The position numbers and the translations under genes were made by a program. A DNA stretch of 64,000 nucleotides from an uncultured Prevotellaceae bacterium (GTDB lineage Bacteria; Bacteroidota; Bacteroidia; Bacteroidales; Bacteroidaceae): contig ONAG01000010.1 in the NCBI GenBank assembly GCA_900315745.1, positions 1 through 64,000 on the forward strand, written 5' to 3'. Positions within the stretch are counted from its first letter, which is position 1, and each line of letters begins with the position of its first letter. Of this stretch, positions 42,571 through 51,720 are shown in pieces. The notes beneath the pieces were generated by a model that was given only the letters and a program-made list of their open reading frames with translations, was not told the origin of the DNA and searched no databases.

Positions 42571-43140
42571 TTATGAGACAGCCAGGAAGCGGATGGGCAG
42601 AGTGTATTTCATCTTCACGGGCTGTCCGTTTTGCTTTGCGGGAATCCATTTTGGCATAGACTCCACCAGGCTCACCACTTCGTTGTCCAAGATGGAATTT
42701 ACGGAGTTCTCCACCTGCACGTTGCTTACGGTGCCGTCATCATTCACGTCAAAGGTCACTACAACCTTTCCCTCGATGTTGCTTACATCAGCTTGCAGTG
42801 GGTAGGTGATGTTTTCCTCAATCCAGTTTGCCAAGGCATCGCTTCCACCTACGAACTGAGCCATCTCCTCTTGAGGTGGTAAGTTGTTTGATTGGGTGGA
42901 CATCTTGTGGAATCTCATGCCAGGAAAGAACCCGTGGGCGATTTGCTTCTTCCATTTCCTGTCGTTCTTTTTCATCTGCTTCTCCCAGAAATCCTTTTGG
43001 GCTTTCATCAGGTGACTTCTGGCGGCGGAGTCTCTGTACTCGAAATGAGGTCTCATCATAAATCTGTGATGATTGTTCTGTGCGATTGCAACATTGGCGG
43101 AAAGCACACACACGATAACTAAGGCAAGTAACTTTTTCAT
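42571..43140 (-). CDS. Periplasmic TonB C-terminal domain protein
   Basis: 189 residues. An apparently cleavable signal peptide (MKKLLALVIVCVLSANVAIAQ) replaces the usual TonB membrane anchor. A basic helical segment (~40-85, rich in Lys/His) is followed by a TonB_C domain at about 95-187 (GGSDALANWIEENITYPLQ, GKVVVTFDVNDDGTVSNV, MPKWIPAKQNGQPVKMKYTLPI). Without a transmembrane anchor it cannot transduce energy directly, so a different role is likely (inference). A -7 box lies at 43194-43187. Confidence 0.78.
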   Translation of the reverse strand: MKKLLALVIVCVLSANVAIAQNNHHRFMMRPHFEYRDSAARSHLMKAQKDFWEKQMKKNDRKWKKQIAHGFFPGMRFHKMSTQSNNLPPQEEMAQFVGGSDALANWIEENITYPLQADVSNIEGKVVVTFDVNDDGTVSNVQVENSVNSILDNEVVSLVESMPKWIPAKQNGQPVKMKYTLPIRFLAVS

Positions 43141-43186
43141 AATGCTATTTTTTTTGTTTATTGTTGTTCTTTGTTTTTTTCACTTG

Positions 43187-43194
43187 CAAAGATA
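43187..43194 (-). promoter_or_regulatory. Promoter -7 box for the TonB-domain gene
   Basis: The minus strand reads TATCTTTG, 46 bp upstream of the start codon. Confidence 0.6.
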
Positions 43195-43284
43195 GCATGA
43201 GAAAGAGCTGCCTCAAAAAGGTTTTCGATGAGTTCCAGGTTTTTTTCGACGAAATGGCTTGATATGATAATCGAAGCAAAAATT

Positions 43285-44310
43285 TCAATTGTGTTTTTCA
43301 GTGCCTAACCATATCCTGAGCCTCCTGCGGATGGCGGTGAATATCACCTTGAAGTTGCCATAATATAGGTTTAGTGCCAGTTCCTCCAGCGACCGTCCCA
43401 CCTTTATCCAAGGATGCCCCCAGGCGTATGTCTTGTAGAACCGTTCCTTGTATGCCATGTTTTCTATCATGTATTTCGGGTGGCGCAATGGGAAGTCCAT
43501 CTCGTGCCTCCCCATGGTGAAGATTTTGCGATAGCCGCGTGGCGTGGTCTTCATGCTTCCCGAGAAGTGGGTGCTGTCGTCCGACAGTCCAAGATTGGTC
43601 ACCATGTTCTTGGATGGCAATATTGCCAGACCCGACTGCAGCAGGTTGTTTGCCCAAAAAATGCTTTCGTAGTATTCCTTTCCGCTGTCGCGATGGTTGC
43701 GGCACATCTGCATGAAGTTGCTGCGGTAGGCTCTTGTCTTCACCACGTCTTCCAACAGCCGGCAGCTGTATTCGTCGTTTAGGAAGGCATAGTCACCTTC
43801 CCATTTGTCTATCACTCGTCGCCATGTTGCCCATCCCCAGATGGAGAAGGTGGATGTGAAGAAGTAGCTGTCGGGCACTCCTGGCGACACCTCGTCGATG
43901 TTGAAGCCACTTATCATCACCACGCGCTCATCGTGTTCGTAGCGGTCGAGAAGTTCCTTGCAGAAAGGGAAGAACGACTGCGAAGGCACGTCGTCATCTT
44001 CCAATACGATGCATTTGTCGGTGATTGAGAATGCCCATTTCTGCGAGAGGTATTCCGAAGGGTCGCAGCCTTGGTTGCGCTCCAGGTAGTTGCGGTGCAC
44101 CTCGCATTCCCAGTCAATGTCTTCCACCACTTGCCTGCAAGCCATTATGCCCTCCAAGTCTCGCTCTCCGCGTGGGCCGTCTTGGTATAGGAACAGGCGT
44201 GCCGGTCTTGCCTTTTTCACCTCGGCAAACACCTGGCTTAGGTGTTTGGGTCGGTTGAAGAATAGTATGAGCACCGATATGTCGGTTTTGGCAGGATATT
44301 TTTTTTCCAT
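43285..44310 (-). CDS. Glycosyltransferase (GT-A fold)
   Basis: 341 residues. DISVLILFFNRPKHLSQVF is the family 2-like N-terminal strand-helix, and CIVLEDDDVPSQSFFPF holds the DxD metal site. GWATWRRVIDKWEGDY is a motif of the glycosyltransferases that older annotation calls hemolysin HlpA-like. It has no transmembrane segment and probably acts at the inner membrane on a lipid-linked glycan. It begins 24 bp after the flippase gene, so both likely serve one surface polysaccharide pathway; the sugar is unknown. Confidence 0.82.
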   Translation of the reverse strand: MEKKYPAKTDISVLILFFNRPKHLSQVFAEVKKARPARLFLYQDGPRGERDLEGIMACRQVVEDIDWECEVHRNYLERNQGCDPSEYLSQKWAFSITDKCIVLEDDDVPSQSFFPFCKELLDRYEHDERVVMISGFNIDEVSPGVPDSYFFTSTFSIWGWATWRRVIDKWEGDYAFLNDEYSCRLLEDVVKTRAYRSNFMQMCRNHRDSGKEYYESIFWANNLLQSGLAILPSKNMVTNLGLSDDSTHFSGSMKTTPRGYRKIFTMGRHEMDFPLRHPKYMIENMAYKERFYKTYAWGHPWIKVGRSLEELALNLYYGNFKVIFTAIRRRLRIWLGTEKHN

Positions 44311-44334
44311 GATGGTAGGCGTTTTCTTGATTGC

Positions 44335-45807
44335 TTATTGTATTTTTCGTTTCACGAGGAATAAGAATCCCTCTTTCAGAATGGTGCTGCCCAACATCCA
44401 CAGTATGGCGACGTATGGTATTGCCACGGCAACTATTTTTGTCAGTATGCGCAGGTAGATGTTGGATATGCCGATCGTAAGCCAGTGGGCGGCGAGGCAC
44501 AGGATGGCGGCAAGCAGCAGGTAAGGCGAGATGTCTTTCAGGAATTCCATCAGAGTCATGCCAGTCTCTCGGTGTGCCAGAGCGAGCCACACCCCAGTCC
44601 ATAGTATGCTCACTACGGCGTATGCAGCCACCATGGCATGTATGCCGTATGGCGACATCAGCAATGCCACCGCCAGTCCTGCCAAGCATTGTGCTATTGT
44701 TGACCACATGTAGATGCCCGAATGTCCCCGGCTTATGATTAGGTTGGAGAAGAGAGCCGATATGGGCAGGAAGGCACCCGCCACGCAGAGAGTCTGCATC
44801 AATGTGGCGCTCTCCAGCCATTTTTCGGTAATGAGGATGACGATGAACTCCTTTGCCACCAATGCCAGTCCCAGCATCAGAGGGAATGAAGCCAATGCCG
44901 TGAATCGCAGCAGTTTGCGCATGATGGCCTTCTGTCGCTCACGGTCATCGTCCACCTTGGTGAAGAGAGGTTGTGCCACCCCGTTCACCATGTTGGTGAT
45001 GAGAGACGCACCCATCGTGTTCCATTTGTTTGCTTGCGTGTAGTTGCCCACGTCGCCGGCGGTGTAGAGTCTTCCCAAAATCACGGCGAACACGTTGTTG
45101 TTGATTACGTTGAATACGTTGGTGAGCATCAGGTAGCTGCTGAAACCTATCATTTCCTTGACGGGCGTGAGGTTGATTTTCGCATTGGGTCTCCATTTCG
45201 AGAAGTGGTAGCTCAGCAACATTACGATAGAGATGTAAACGATGCTTTGAGTGGCAATGCCCCAGTAGGCAAAGCCCATGTATGCCATGGTGATTGCCAC
45301 TATTCCAGATGTTGCCAAGGCGGTGATGGTCATTATCGAAGTCTCGCGCACCATCATCTTTCTGAACAACATGGCGCGGGGAGCAGTGCTGAGGCTTGAG
45401 ATGACGAAGCCGAGAGCGACGTATCGTATGAGCCATTTCAGTTCAGGTTGTTTGAAAAATTTGGCTATTAGTGGCGAGCAGGCGAAGAGAATGGCATAAC
45501 AAGTTAGTCCGATGCCGAGACTTGTCCAGAACACAGCATTGTAATCTTCCTGTGTGGCATTTTTCCGCTTGTTTATGGCAGAGATGAACCCACCTTCTTG
45601 CAGGCATGTGCCAAGAGCGGTGAAGATGGTTATCATGCCCACCATTCCGTAGTCGGTCTGCGATAGTTGGCGTGCCAGGAAAATGCCGATAACCAAGTTG
45701 AGCAACTGCTGCAAGCCGTTGCTCACACTGCCCCACAGCAGTCCACGTGCCGTTTTTTCTTTCAGCGAGGATGCCGTGCCGTCTGTATTATGGTCGTCTT
45801 TTGTCAG
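44335..45807 (-). CDS. MOP-family polysaccharide flippase (Wzx-like), apparent CTG start
   Basis: 490 residues from the CTG start proposed here. It is a polytopic protein of 12-14 transmembrane segments; the opening KEKTARGLLWGSVSNGLQQLLNLVIG is the conserved first segment of the MOP/PST flippases. The only standard start is GTG at 45726, which would cut into that segment and remove 27 residues. Upstream there is no in-frame ATG, GTG or TTG before a stop; CTG at 45807 in the context AAAAA-CTG-ACA-AAA is where ATG would be expected. A promoter -7 box at 45860-45853 gives a ~40-nt leader. It flips lipid-linked oligosaccharide across the inner membrane. Confidence 0.82.
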   Translation of the reverse strand: MTKDDHNTDGTASSLKEKTARGLLWGSVSNGLQQLLNLVIGIFLARQLSQTDYGMVGMITIFTALGTCLQEGGFISAINKRKNATQEDYNAVFWTSLGIGLTCYAILFACSPLIAKFFKQPELKWLIRYVALGFVISSLSTAPRAMLFRKMMVRETSIMTITALATSGIVAITMAYMGFAYWGIATQSIVYISIVMLLSYHFSKWRPNAKINLTPVKEMIGFSSYLMLTNVFNVINNNVFAVILGRLYTAGDVGNYTQANKWNTMGASLITNMVNGVAQPLFTKVDDDRERQKAIMRKLLRFTALASFPLMLGLALVAKEFIVILITEKWLESATLMQTLCVAGAFLPISALFSNLIISRGHSGIYMWSTIAQCLAGLAVALLMSPYGIHAMVAAYAVVSILWTGVWLALAHRETGMTLMEFLKDISPYLLLAAILCLAAHWLTIGISNIYLRILTKIVAVAIPYVAILWMLGSTILKEGFLFLVKRKIQ

Positions 45808-45852
45808 TTTTTGAAAAATTAATATGGACTTGTCCTAAAGCATATCCGAAAG

Positions 45853-45860
45853 CAAAGATA
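45853..45860 (-). promoter_or_regulatory. Flippase operon promoter, -7 box
   Basis: The minus strand reads TATCTTTG. Transcription would start near 45846, upstream of the proposed CTG start at 45807. Confidence 0.6.
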
Positions 45861-45958
45861 ATGCATTTTTAGTCATAAGTGGCACCTTGTATGCAAAAAT
45901 TCATAGAAAAGTATCAAAATATGTCAAAATAGTATTATCTTGTTACTTTTTTTTATTC

Positions 45959-45966
45959 TACCTTTG
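45959..45966 (+). promoter_or_regulatory. SusC/SusD operon promoter, -7 box
   Basis: TACCTTTG matches exactly and is preceded by a T-tract. The ~140-nt leader holds an AAGGAGAAAG purine stretch but no obvious strong hairpin, and no gene. Confidence 0.6.
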
Positions 45967-46113
45967 CAAAGTGAAATGTAAGGTCCCTTATGTTCTTTCT
46001 TGAGAAAACCTAAGACTGAAAAGTGGAATAACAATTATAACAAGGAGAAAGAAGAATATCTTCCCTTGAGAAATACGCATATACTTTAACTTAACCTACA
46101 AATATACTTAAGT

Positions 46114-49100
46114 ATGAACTTGAACTTCAGAAAAACAGTGCTGCTTATGGGTGCTTGCATTGGAATGGGATTGCTATCCCCTGCCCTTGCTGCCTCATCG
46201 ACGGTGACAGCCCCTGCTGTCCAGCAGACGAAGAAAGTCAGTGGTGTCATCTCAGATGCCGAGGGTCCCGTAATCGGAGCCACCGTCATGGAGAAGGGCA
46301 CCAACAATGGTACGGTTACCGATTTTGACGGTAACTTCACTCTCGACGTTCAGCCAGGAGCCATACTGGTTGTCTCTTACATCGGTTACAAGACCCAGGA
46401 AATCCCCACTGGCAACCAGTCCACGTTCAGCATCCTTCTTGCAGAGGACAGCGACGTTCTTGAGGAGGTTGTTGTAGTGGGTTATGGTGTGCAGAAGAAA
46501 AAGTTGGTGACAGGTGCCACCCTTGAGGTGAAGGGAGAGAACATCGCCAAGCTTAACACCACTCAAGCCCTTGGCGCATTGCAGAGCCAGGCACCTGGTG
46601 TCAACATCCAAGCTGCTTCTGGTCAACCGGGCGACGGATTCAAAATCAACATCCGTGGTGCAGGTACCAACAGCAGTACCGCGCCGATCTACGTCATAGA
46701 CGGTGTGGCTGGTGGCGACATCAACTCGCTCAACCCCGCCGACATCGAGCGTATCGACGTATTGAAGGATGCCGCATCCGCAGCCATCTATGGTTCGTCT
46801 GCTGCCAATGGTGTGATTCTCATCACCACAAAGCAAGGCAAGGCAGGTGCTGTTGAAATCAGCTATGATGGCAATGTGGGATGGCAGAATGTCTATAAGA
46901 TGCCAGAATTGCTTGACGCAAGACAGTACATGAACATCATGAACACTGTGAGCACCAACTCTGGTGGTGGCATCTACGACTGGTCGAAATACATCGACGC
47001 CAACCTTCTGAAGGCTTATCAAGACGGCACCAACAAGGGAACCAACTGGATAGAAGAGTTCAGAAACAAGAATGCCATTGTCTCCAACCACTCTCTCAAC
47101 GTCACTGGTGGCAACGACATCTCCAAGTTCTCCACAGGTGTGGGCTACCAATATCAGGATGGTGTGTTCGGCGGTCCTGTGAAGTCGGACTATCGCCGTT
47201 TCACTTTCCGTATCAACTCAGAGCATGTCATCTACAGAGTGGGCGACCTCGACGTGCTCAAAATAGGTGAAAACCTCTATTACCAGCACAGCCAGAGCCA
47301 GGGTGTGCAGATAGGCAACCAATATGCCAACGACCTCTCCAACATGCTTCGTGCCAATCCTTGCGTACCTATTTATAATAATAGCGGCAAATATTTCATG
47401 TGGGATGACATCGTCTCTTCAGGCACAAGCGAGCACGGTTGGTTTGATTACAACAACTTCACCAGCAACCCAATAGCTGCTGTGGTCTATTCACAAGGTG
47501 GAAACAACAAGAGCAAGGGCTTCAATCTCAGTGCCGTGGCATACGTGGAGCTGCAACCTATCAAGAACCTCACCTATCGTGGCCAGATTTCCTACAAGCA
47601 ATGGTCATCGAGTTGGTGGAGTTACCTCCCTGTATTCCGCATCCACGACAACTCTGGCGGTTTCAGAAATACTGATGCCACCAACGACAATCTGAGCCTT
47701 GGATGGAACTGGAACTTGGTAAACACCCTCAACTACAAGTTTGACTTGTCAAAACATCATTTCGACATCATGGGTGGTACAGAATATTCCAAGTCAAGAC
47801 CTCATTATGGCGAATCGGTGAACGCTACTGCCTCTGGCAACATTTTCGGCGATGCAATCCACGCATACATGCACAACATGTCAGGGCGCAGCTCTGCAGT
47901 GGTTGACGGATATCCCAGTGGCTACAGCACCGGCATGTCATACTTTGGACGTCTGAACTACGACTTCAACGAGACATACCTCTTCACTGCCATCATCCGT
48001 GCCGATGGTTCGTCCAACTTCGCACCAGGCAATCAGTGGGGTTACTTCCCCTCAGTTTCCGCAGGATGGGTTATCTCCAACGAGAAATTCTTGGAGAACA
48101 CCAAAAACTGGCTCTCATTCTTGAAACTGCGTGCTGGTTGGGGACAGAATGGTAATGCCAACATCCCGACAACACAGTGGAAGGCAACATTCGAATTTGG
48201 TGACTACGGCCAGTATTCTTTTGGCAGCGACAAGGACGGATACACACAAGGTGGATATCCCGCACGTCTGGCAAATCCTGACCTTACATGGGAAACATCC
48301 GAGCAAATCAACGTGGGTCTCGACGCACGCTTCTTGGGCGGCCGACTCTCCACCACTCTCGAATGGTACAAGAAAAAGACCAAGGACCTCCTTCTCTGGG
48401 TGCCTGTCTGGAGTATTGTTGGACAAGATGGTTATTGGGCTAATGCAGGTACCGTGGAGAACACTGGTGTTGAGGCAGCTATCGGATGGAACGACAACAT
48501 CGGCGACTTCCGCTACGGCATCAACTTGAACTTCGCACATAACAAGAACAAGGTGACAGAGGTGAACAACTCCAACCACTTCGTGGAAGGTGGTTCAGAC
48601 CTCATCGCACAGAATACCGGTTTCATGGCACGCATGCAAGAGGGATACCCCATCGGTTATTTCTATGGCTACAAGACAGAAGGTGTCATACAGAACGAAG
48701 GCGACCTGCAGAGATATCTGGACAAGAACTGTGGAGGAAAGGCTGAAAACTCATTGCAAAATACAGCCATCCAGCCAGGTGACCTCAAATTCGTGGATAC
48801 CAATGGTGACGGTATGGTCAACGACTTAGACAAGACCGAAATCGGCAGTCCACATCCAGACTTCACCGCTGGTCTTTCGCTCAACGCTGCTTACAAGGGC
48901 TTCGACCTTTCAGTTACCACATACGGATCATTCGGCAATGAAGTGGTGCGCTCATGGCGTAAGAACACCGACTCACAGTATGAGAACTACACCACCGAGG
49001 CATTTGAATACTGGCACGGTGAAGGTACCTCAAACAAGTATCCAATGCTCAAGGCGGGCAACATCGGTGCCAACTGGCAGCAAGTTTCCGACATTTATGT

Positions 49101-49869
49101 TGAGGACGCTTCATACTTCCGCATCCAGAACGTTACCGTGGGTTATGACTTTGCAAACTTCCTCAAGAGAACTCCATTCTCGCAGTTCCGCGTCTATTTC
49201 GCAGCACAAAACCTCTTGACCTTCACTTCTTACAAGGGCATGGATCCTGAAAACGGTAAGGCAATTGGCAACGAGTCTTGGGTTACCGGCGTTGACGTAG
49301 GCAACTATCCACAGCCACGCACTTACATGGTGGGTGTGAACATCAAGTTCAAGGGCAAGGATGAGAAGAAACCAGCCGCCACACCTGCCGTGGCTCCTGT
49401 GACAAAGATTGAATACGTGACCGACAACAGCGAAATCGACCGCCTCAACGGCGTGGTCAACCAGTTGCGTGCCGAGAACGACAAACTCAAGAACCAGAAG
49501 CCTGAAAACACCACAACAGTCATCACCGACAAGGAAGTGGTAACCTATCCTTATTTCGTCAACTTCGAGAAAAGCAAGACCGATGTGGTCAACCGCGAGC
49601 GCGTCAACCTCAGCACCATCGCCAAGATGATAAAGGAGAATCCTGGTAAGAAATATAGTGTCATGGGCTATGCCGACAAGGCAACCGGCACACCAGAGCG
49701 CAACGAATGGTTGGCAGAACAACGTGCCAAGAACGTTTACAACCTGCTCGTCAACGAATACGGAGTTCCTGCAAGCAGACTCGTGCTCGACTCAAAGGGT
49801 GGTGTTGGAAACCTTTACTTCAACGACCCGCAGATGAGCCGCTCAGTATTGATCACAGAAGTGAAGTAA
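46114..49869 (+). CDS. SusC/RagA-like TonB-linked receptor fused to a C-terminal OmpA-like domain
   Basis: 1251 residues. The signal peptide ends at about residue 26. A carboxypeptidase-regulatory-like domain follows (VSGVISDAEGPVIGATV to ~115), then a TonB-box-like DVLEEVVVVGYG, a plug domain (~130-245, with APIYVIDGVAGGDINSLNP and SAAIYGSSAANGVILITT), and a 22-strand barrel ending near residue 1081. Beyond the normal SusC end there are ~170 extra residues: a Pro/Ala linker, a heptad-like coiled coil (EIDRLNGVVNQLRAENDKL, ~1107-1125) and an OmpA-like domain (~1138-1251). The OmpA part retains the diaminopimelate-binding Asp (GYAD) and Arg (EQRAKNV). This predicts an importer that also holds the peptidoglycan; the substrate is unknown. 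SusD follows 44 bp later. Confidence 0.92.
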   Translation: MNLNFRKTVLLMGACIGMGLLSPALAASSTVTAPAVQQTKKVSGVISDAEGPVIGATVMEKGTNNGTVTDFDGNFTLDVQPGAILVVSYIGYKTQEIPTGNQSTFSILLAEDSDVLEEVVVVGYGVQKKKLVTGATLEVKGENIAKLNTTQALGALQSQAPGVNIQAASGQPGDGFKINIRGAGTNSSTAPIYVIDGVAGGDINSLNPADIERIDVLKDAASAAIYGSSAANGVILITTKQGKAGAVEISYDGNVGWQNVYKMPELLDARQYMNIMNTVSTNSGGGIYDWSKYIDANLLKAYQDGTNKGTNWIEEFRNKNAIVSNHSLNVTGGNDISKFSTGVGYQYQDGVFGGPVKSDYRRFTFRINSEHVIYRVGDLDVLKIGENLYYQHSQSQGVQIGNQYANDLSNMLRANPCVPIYNNSGKYFMWDDIVSSGTSEHGWFDYNNFTSNPIAAVVYSQGGNNKSKGFNLSAVAYVELQPIKNLTYRGQISYKQWSSSWWSYLPVFRIHDNSGGFRNTDATNDNLSLGWNWNLVNTLNYKFDLSKHHFDIMGGTEYSKSRPHYGESVNATASGNIFGDAIHAYMHNMSGRSSAVVDGYPSGYSTGMSYFGRLNYDFNETYLFTAIIRADGSSNFAPGNQWGYFPSVSAGWVISNEKFLENTKNWLSFLKLRAGWGQNGNANIPTTQWKATFEFGDYGQYSFGSDKDGYTQGGYPARLANPDLTWETSEQINVGLDARFLGGRLSTTLEWYKKKTKDLLLWVPVWSIVGQDGYWANAGTVENTGVEAAIGWNDNIGDFRYGINLNFAHNKNKVTEVNNSNHFVEGGSDLIAQNTGFMARMQEGYPIGYFYGYKTEGVIQNEGDLQRYLDKNCGGKAENSLQNTAIQPGDLKFVDTNGDGMVNDLDKTEIGSPHPDFTAGLSLNAAYKGFDLSVTTYGSFGNEVVRSWRKNTDSQYENYTTEAFEYWHGEGTSNKYPMLKAGNIGANWQQVSDIYVEDASYFRIQNVTVGYDFANFLKRTPFSQFRVYFAAQNLLTFTSYKGMDPENGKAIGNESWVTGVDVGNYPQPRTYMVGVNIKFKGKDEKKPAATPAVAPVTKIEYVTDNSEIDRLNGVVNQLRAENDKLKNQKPENTTTVITDKEVVTYPYFVNFEKSKTDVVNRERVNLSTIAKMIKENPGKKYSVMGYADKATGTPERNEWLAEQRAKNVYNLLVNEYGVPASRLVLDSKGGVGNLYFNDPQMSRSVLITEVK

Positions 49870-49913
49870 TCCTGACAGGTTTCAGTATCATTAAATAAAT
49901 AGAACATACAAAA

Positions 49914-51683
49914 ATGAAAAAAATAGCATATCTTTTCAGTGCAGCACTCATCGCCGGATCGTTGGTGTCCTGCGACTTGGACTCCATGAGCATGACAGAG
50001 AAGGATACTTCAAACTTCCCGGTCAATGCAGAGGATGCTGCCCAGGCACTGGCTGGTATCTACCAGAACCTGAACGCTGTGAATGCCAACCCACAGGAGA
50101 CGTGGCATTACTATGCACTTCTTGCCAGCGACGACATGTATGGCGGTGGCGGAACCAATGACAAGCTGATGCAGGCCATGGACCTCATTCTCAACTACAA
50201 CATTGACATGACACGCAATTTCTGGCAGCAGCGCTACCAGGGCATCAACCGTGCCAATACCCTTATCGAGTCACTTGAGTCAGTGGATTTTGACGCCACT
50301 CAGAAGGCACAGACTAAAGGCGAGGCACTCTTCATGAGAGCATTCTACTACTATGAGTTAGCATCCATGTACGGACGCGTTCCACTCATCGTAACCGCCG
50401 CCAAGCCAGAAGATGCCACTCCTCCTGCAGCTTCTGTCATCTGGGGACAAATCCTCCAAGACCTCCGCGATGCTTGCGACATCATGCCGGCAAAGCGCAA
50501 TTCCGACGGCCATGTGGACAAGTACTGTGCCGAGGCTTTGCTCGGACGCTGTTGGCTCTTCTACACAGGCTTTTATTGCAATGGTGAGGAAATAGCCAAC
50601 CTCGTGAGCACGAACTATAGCCCGCTCACTTCAGTGGCTCTGCCCGATGGCACCACACTCACCAAAGACCAGGTGATTAATTACATCGACGACTGCGTGA
50701 ACAATTCAGGATACGAAATTGTGCCTGACTTCCGCAATCTGTGGGCATACACCAACAAATGCACCGTGGAAGACTATTCATACACTGCAGGACAAGGTCT
50801 CAAATGGGTGGAGGACGACAATGGCGTGAACCCAGAGTCGATGTTCGCCGTGAAGTTCAACAAGATGGCTTCTTGGTCAACCACCATCGGATATGCAAAC
50901 GGTTATTCCCTGCACTTTGGCGTGCGTGGTGGACAGGCATACGGCAACACATTCCCCTTCGGACAAGGATGGGGTGCAGGACCTGTTGCCACCAACTTGG
51001 TGACAGACTGGAAGAATTCAGAGCCACGTGACCTGCGATTCGACGCCACTGTGCTCAATCTCAACGACCTGCCTTCATACACCAAGGGTGGATGGGAGGA
51101 CTTCGTGCAGGAGACCGACTACTATGGCAAGAAACTCTCACCCATCACTTCAAAGAAAAAGGATGGCAGCGGAGACTATTTCTGTACGTTTGAGAACGAG
51201 ATGTACCCTGGAGGATGGGAAGTGTCTGGAGAAGAGAACTTCCAGTTGGGCAACATTCACGACATGGTGCTCATACGTTTCGCCGAGGTGCTGCTCATGC
51301 AGAGCGAGCTGAAAGAGTCCACCGATGGCATCAACAAGCTGCGCAAACGTGCAGGACTTGATCCCATCCCCGCCTACAGCCTTGAGGCACTACAGAGAGA
51401 GCGCCGCTGGGAATTGGCTTTCGAGGGGCTTCGTTTCAACGACATACGTCGCTGGCACATTGCAGCACAAGCCTTGGAGAAGCAGACCAACCAAGACTGC
51501 TACTACTGCGGTCGCGCTTCCACCAACTTCGCTCACAATGGTGGATATGCGGCACGCTACAACGCTACTGCCGGATTCCAAAAACTTCCTGAAACTGAAG
51601 TCATCCTGAGTGAGGGAAGCCTATCCCAAAATCCTGGTTGGACAGATTCCAGCTCTGAGTACAACGACTGGAACACACGTTAA
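49914..51683 (+). CDS. SusD/RagB-like surface lipoprotein
   Basis: 589 residues. The lipobox (AGSLVSC) is followed by the SusD N-terminal TPR-like region (ALAGIYQNLNAV, GINRANTLIESL, KGEALFMRAFYYYELASMYGRVPLI) and the C-terminal signature LRKRAGL ... ERRWELAFEGLRFNDIRRW. SusD proteins form the lid over the SusC barrel and bind the substrate. The pairing with the OmpA-fused SusC means the complete outer membrane complex would be cell-wall tethered (inference). There are no indications of the ligand beyond several Trp- and Tyr-rich segments in the middle. Confidence 0.94.
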   Translation: MKKIAYLFSAALIAGSLVSCDLDSMSMTEKDTSNFPVNAEDAAQALAGIYQNLNAVNANPQETWHYYALLASDDMYGGGGTNDKLMQAMDLILNYNIDMTRNFWQQRYQGINRANTLIESLESVDFDATQKAQTKGEALFMRAFYYYELASMYGRVPLIVTAAKPEDATPPAASVIWGQILQDLRDACDIMPAKRNSDGHVDKYCAEALLGRCWLFYTGFYCNGEEIANLVSTNYSPLTSVALPDGTTLTKDQVINYIDDCVNNSGYEIVPDFRNLWAYTNKCTVEDYSYTAGQGLKWVEDDNGVNPESMFAVKFNKMASWSTTIGYANGYSLHFGVRGGQAYGNTFPFGQGWGAGPVATNLVTDWKNSEPRDLRFDATVLNLNDLPSYTKGGWEDFVQETDYYGKKLSPITSKKKDGSGDYFCTFENEMYPGGWEVSGEENFQLGNIHDMVLIRFAEVLLMQSELKESTDGINKLRKRAGLDPIPAYSLEALQRERRWELAFEGLRFNDIRRWHIAAQALEKQTNQDCYYCGRASTNFAHNGGYAARYNATAGFQKLPETEVILSEGSLSQNPGWTDSSSEYNDWNTR

Positions 51684-51720
51684 TACGTTTGGCTTTTCAT
51701 AATCATTAAACTGAAAAAAA

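Noticed and set aside
46252-47151. A 299-codon minus-strand open frame in the SusC gene
   Set aside because: It is the shadow of the plug and CarboxypepD-like coding sequence.
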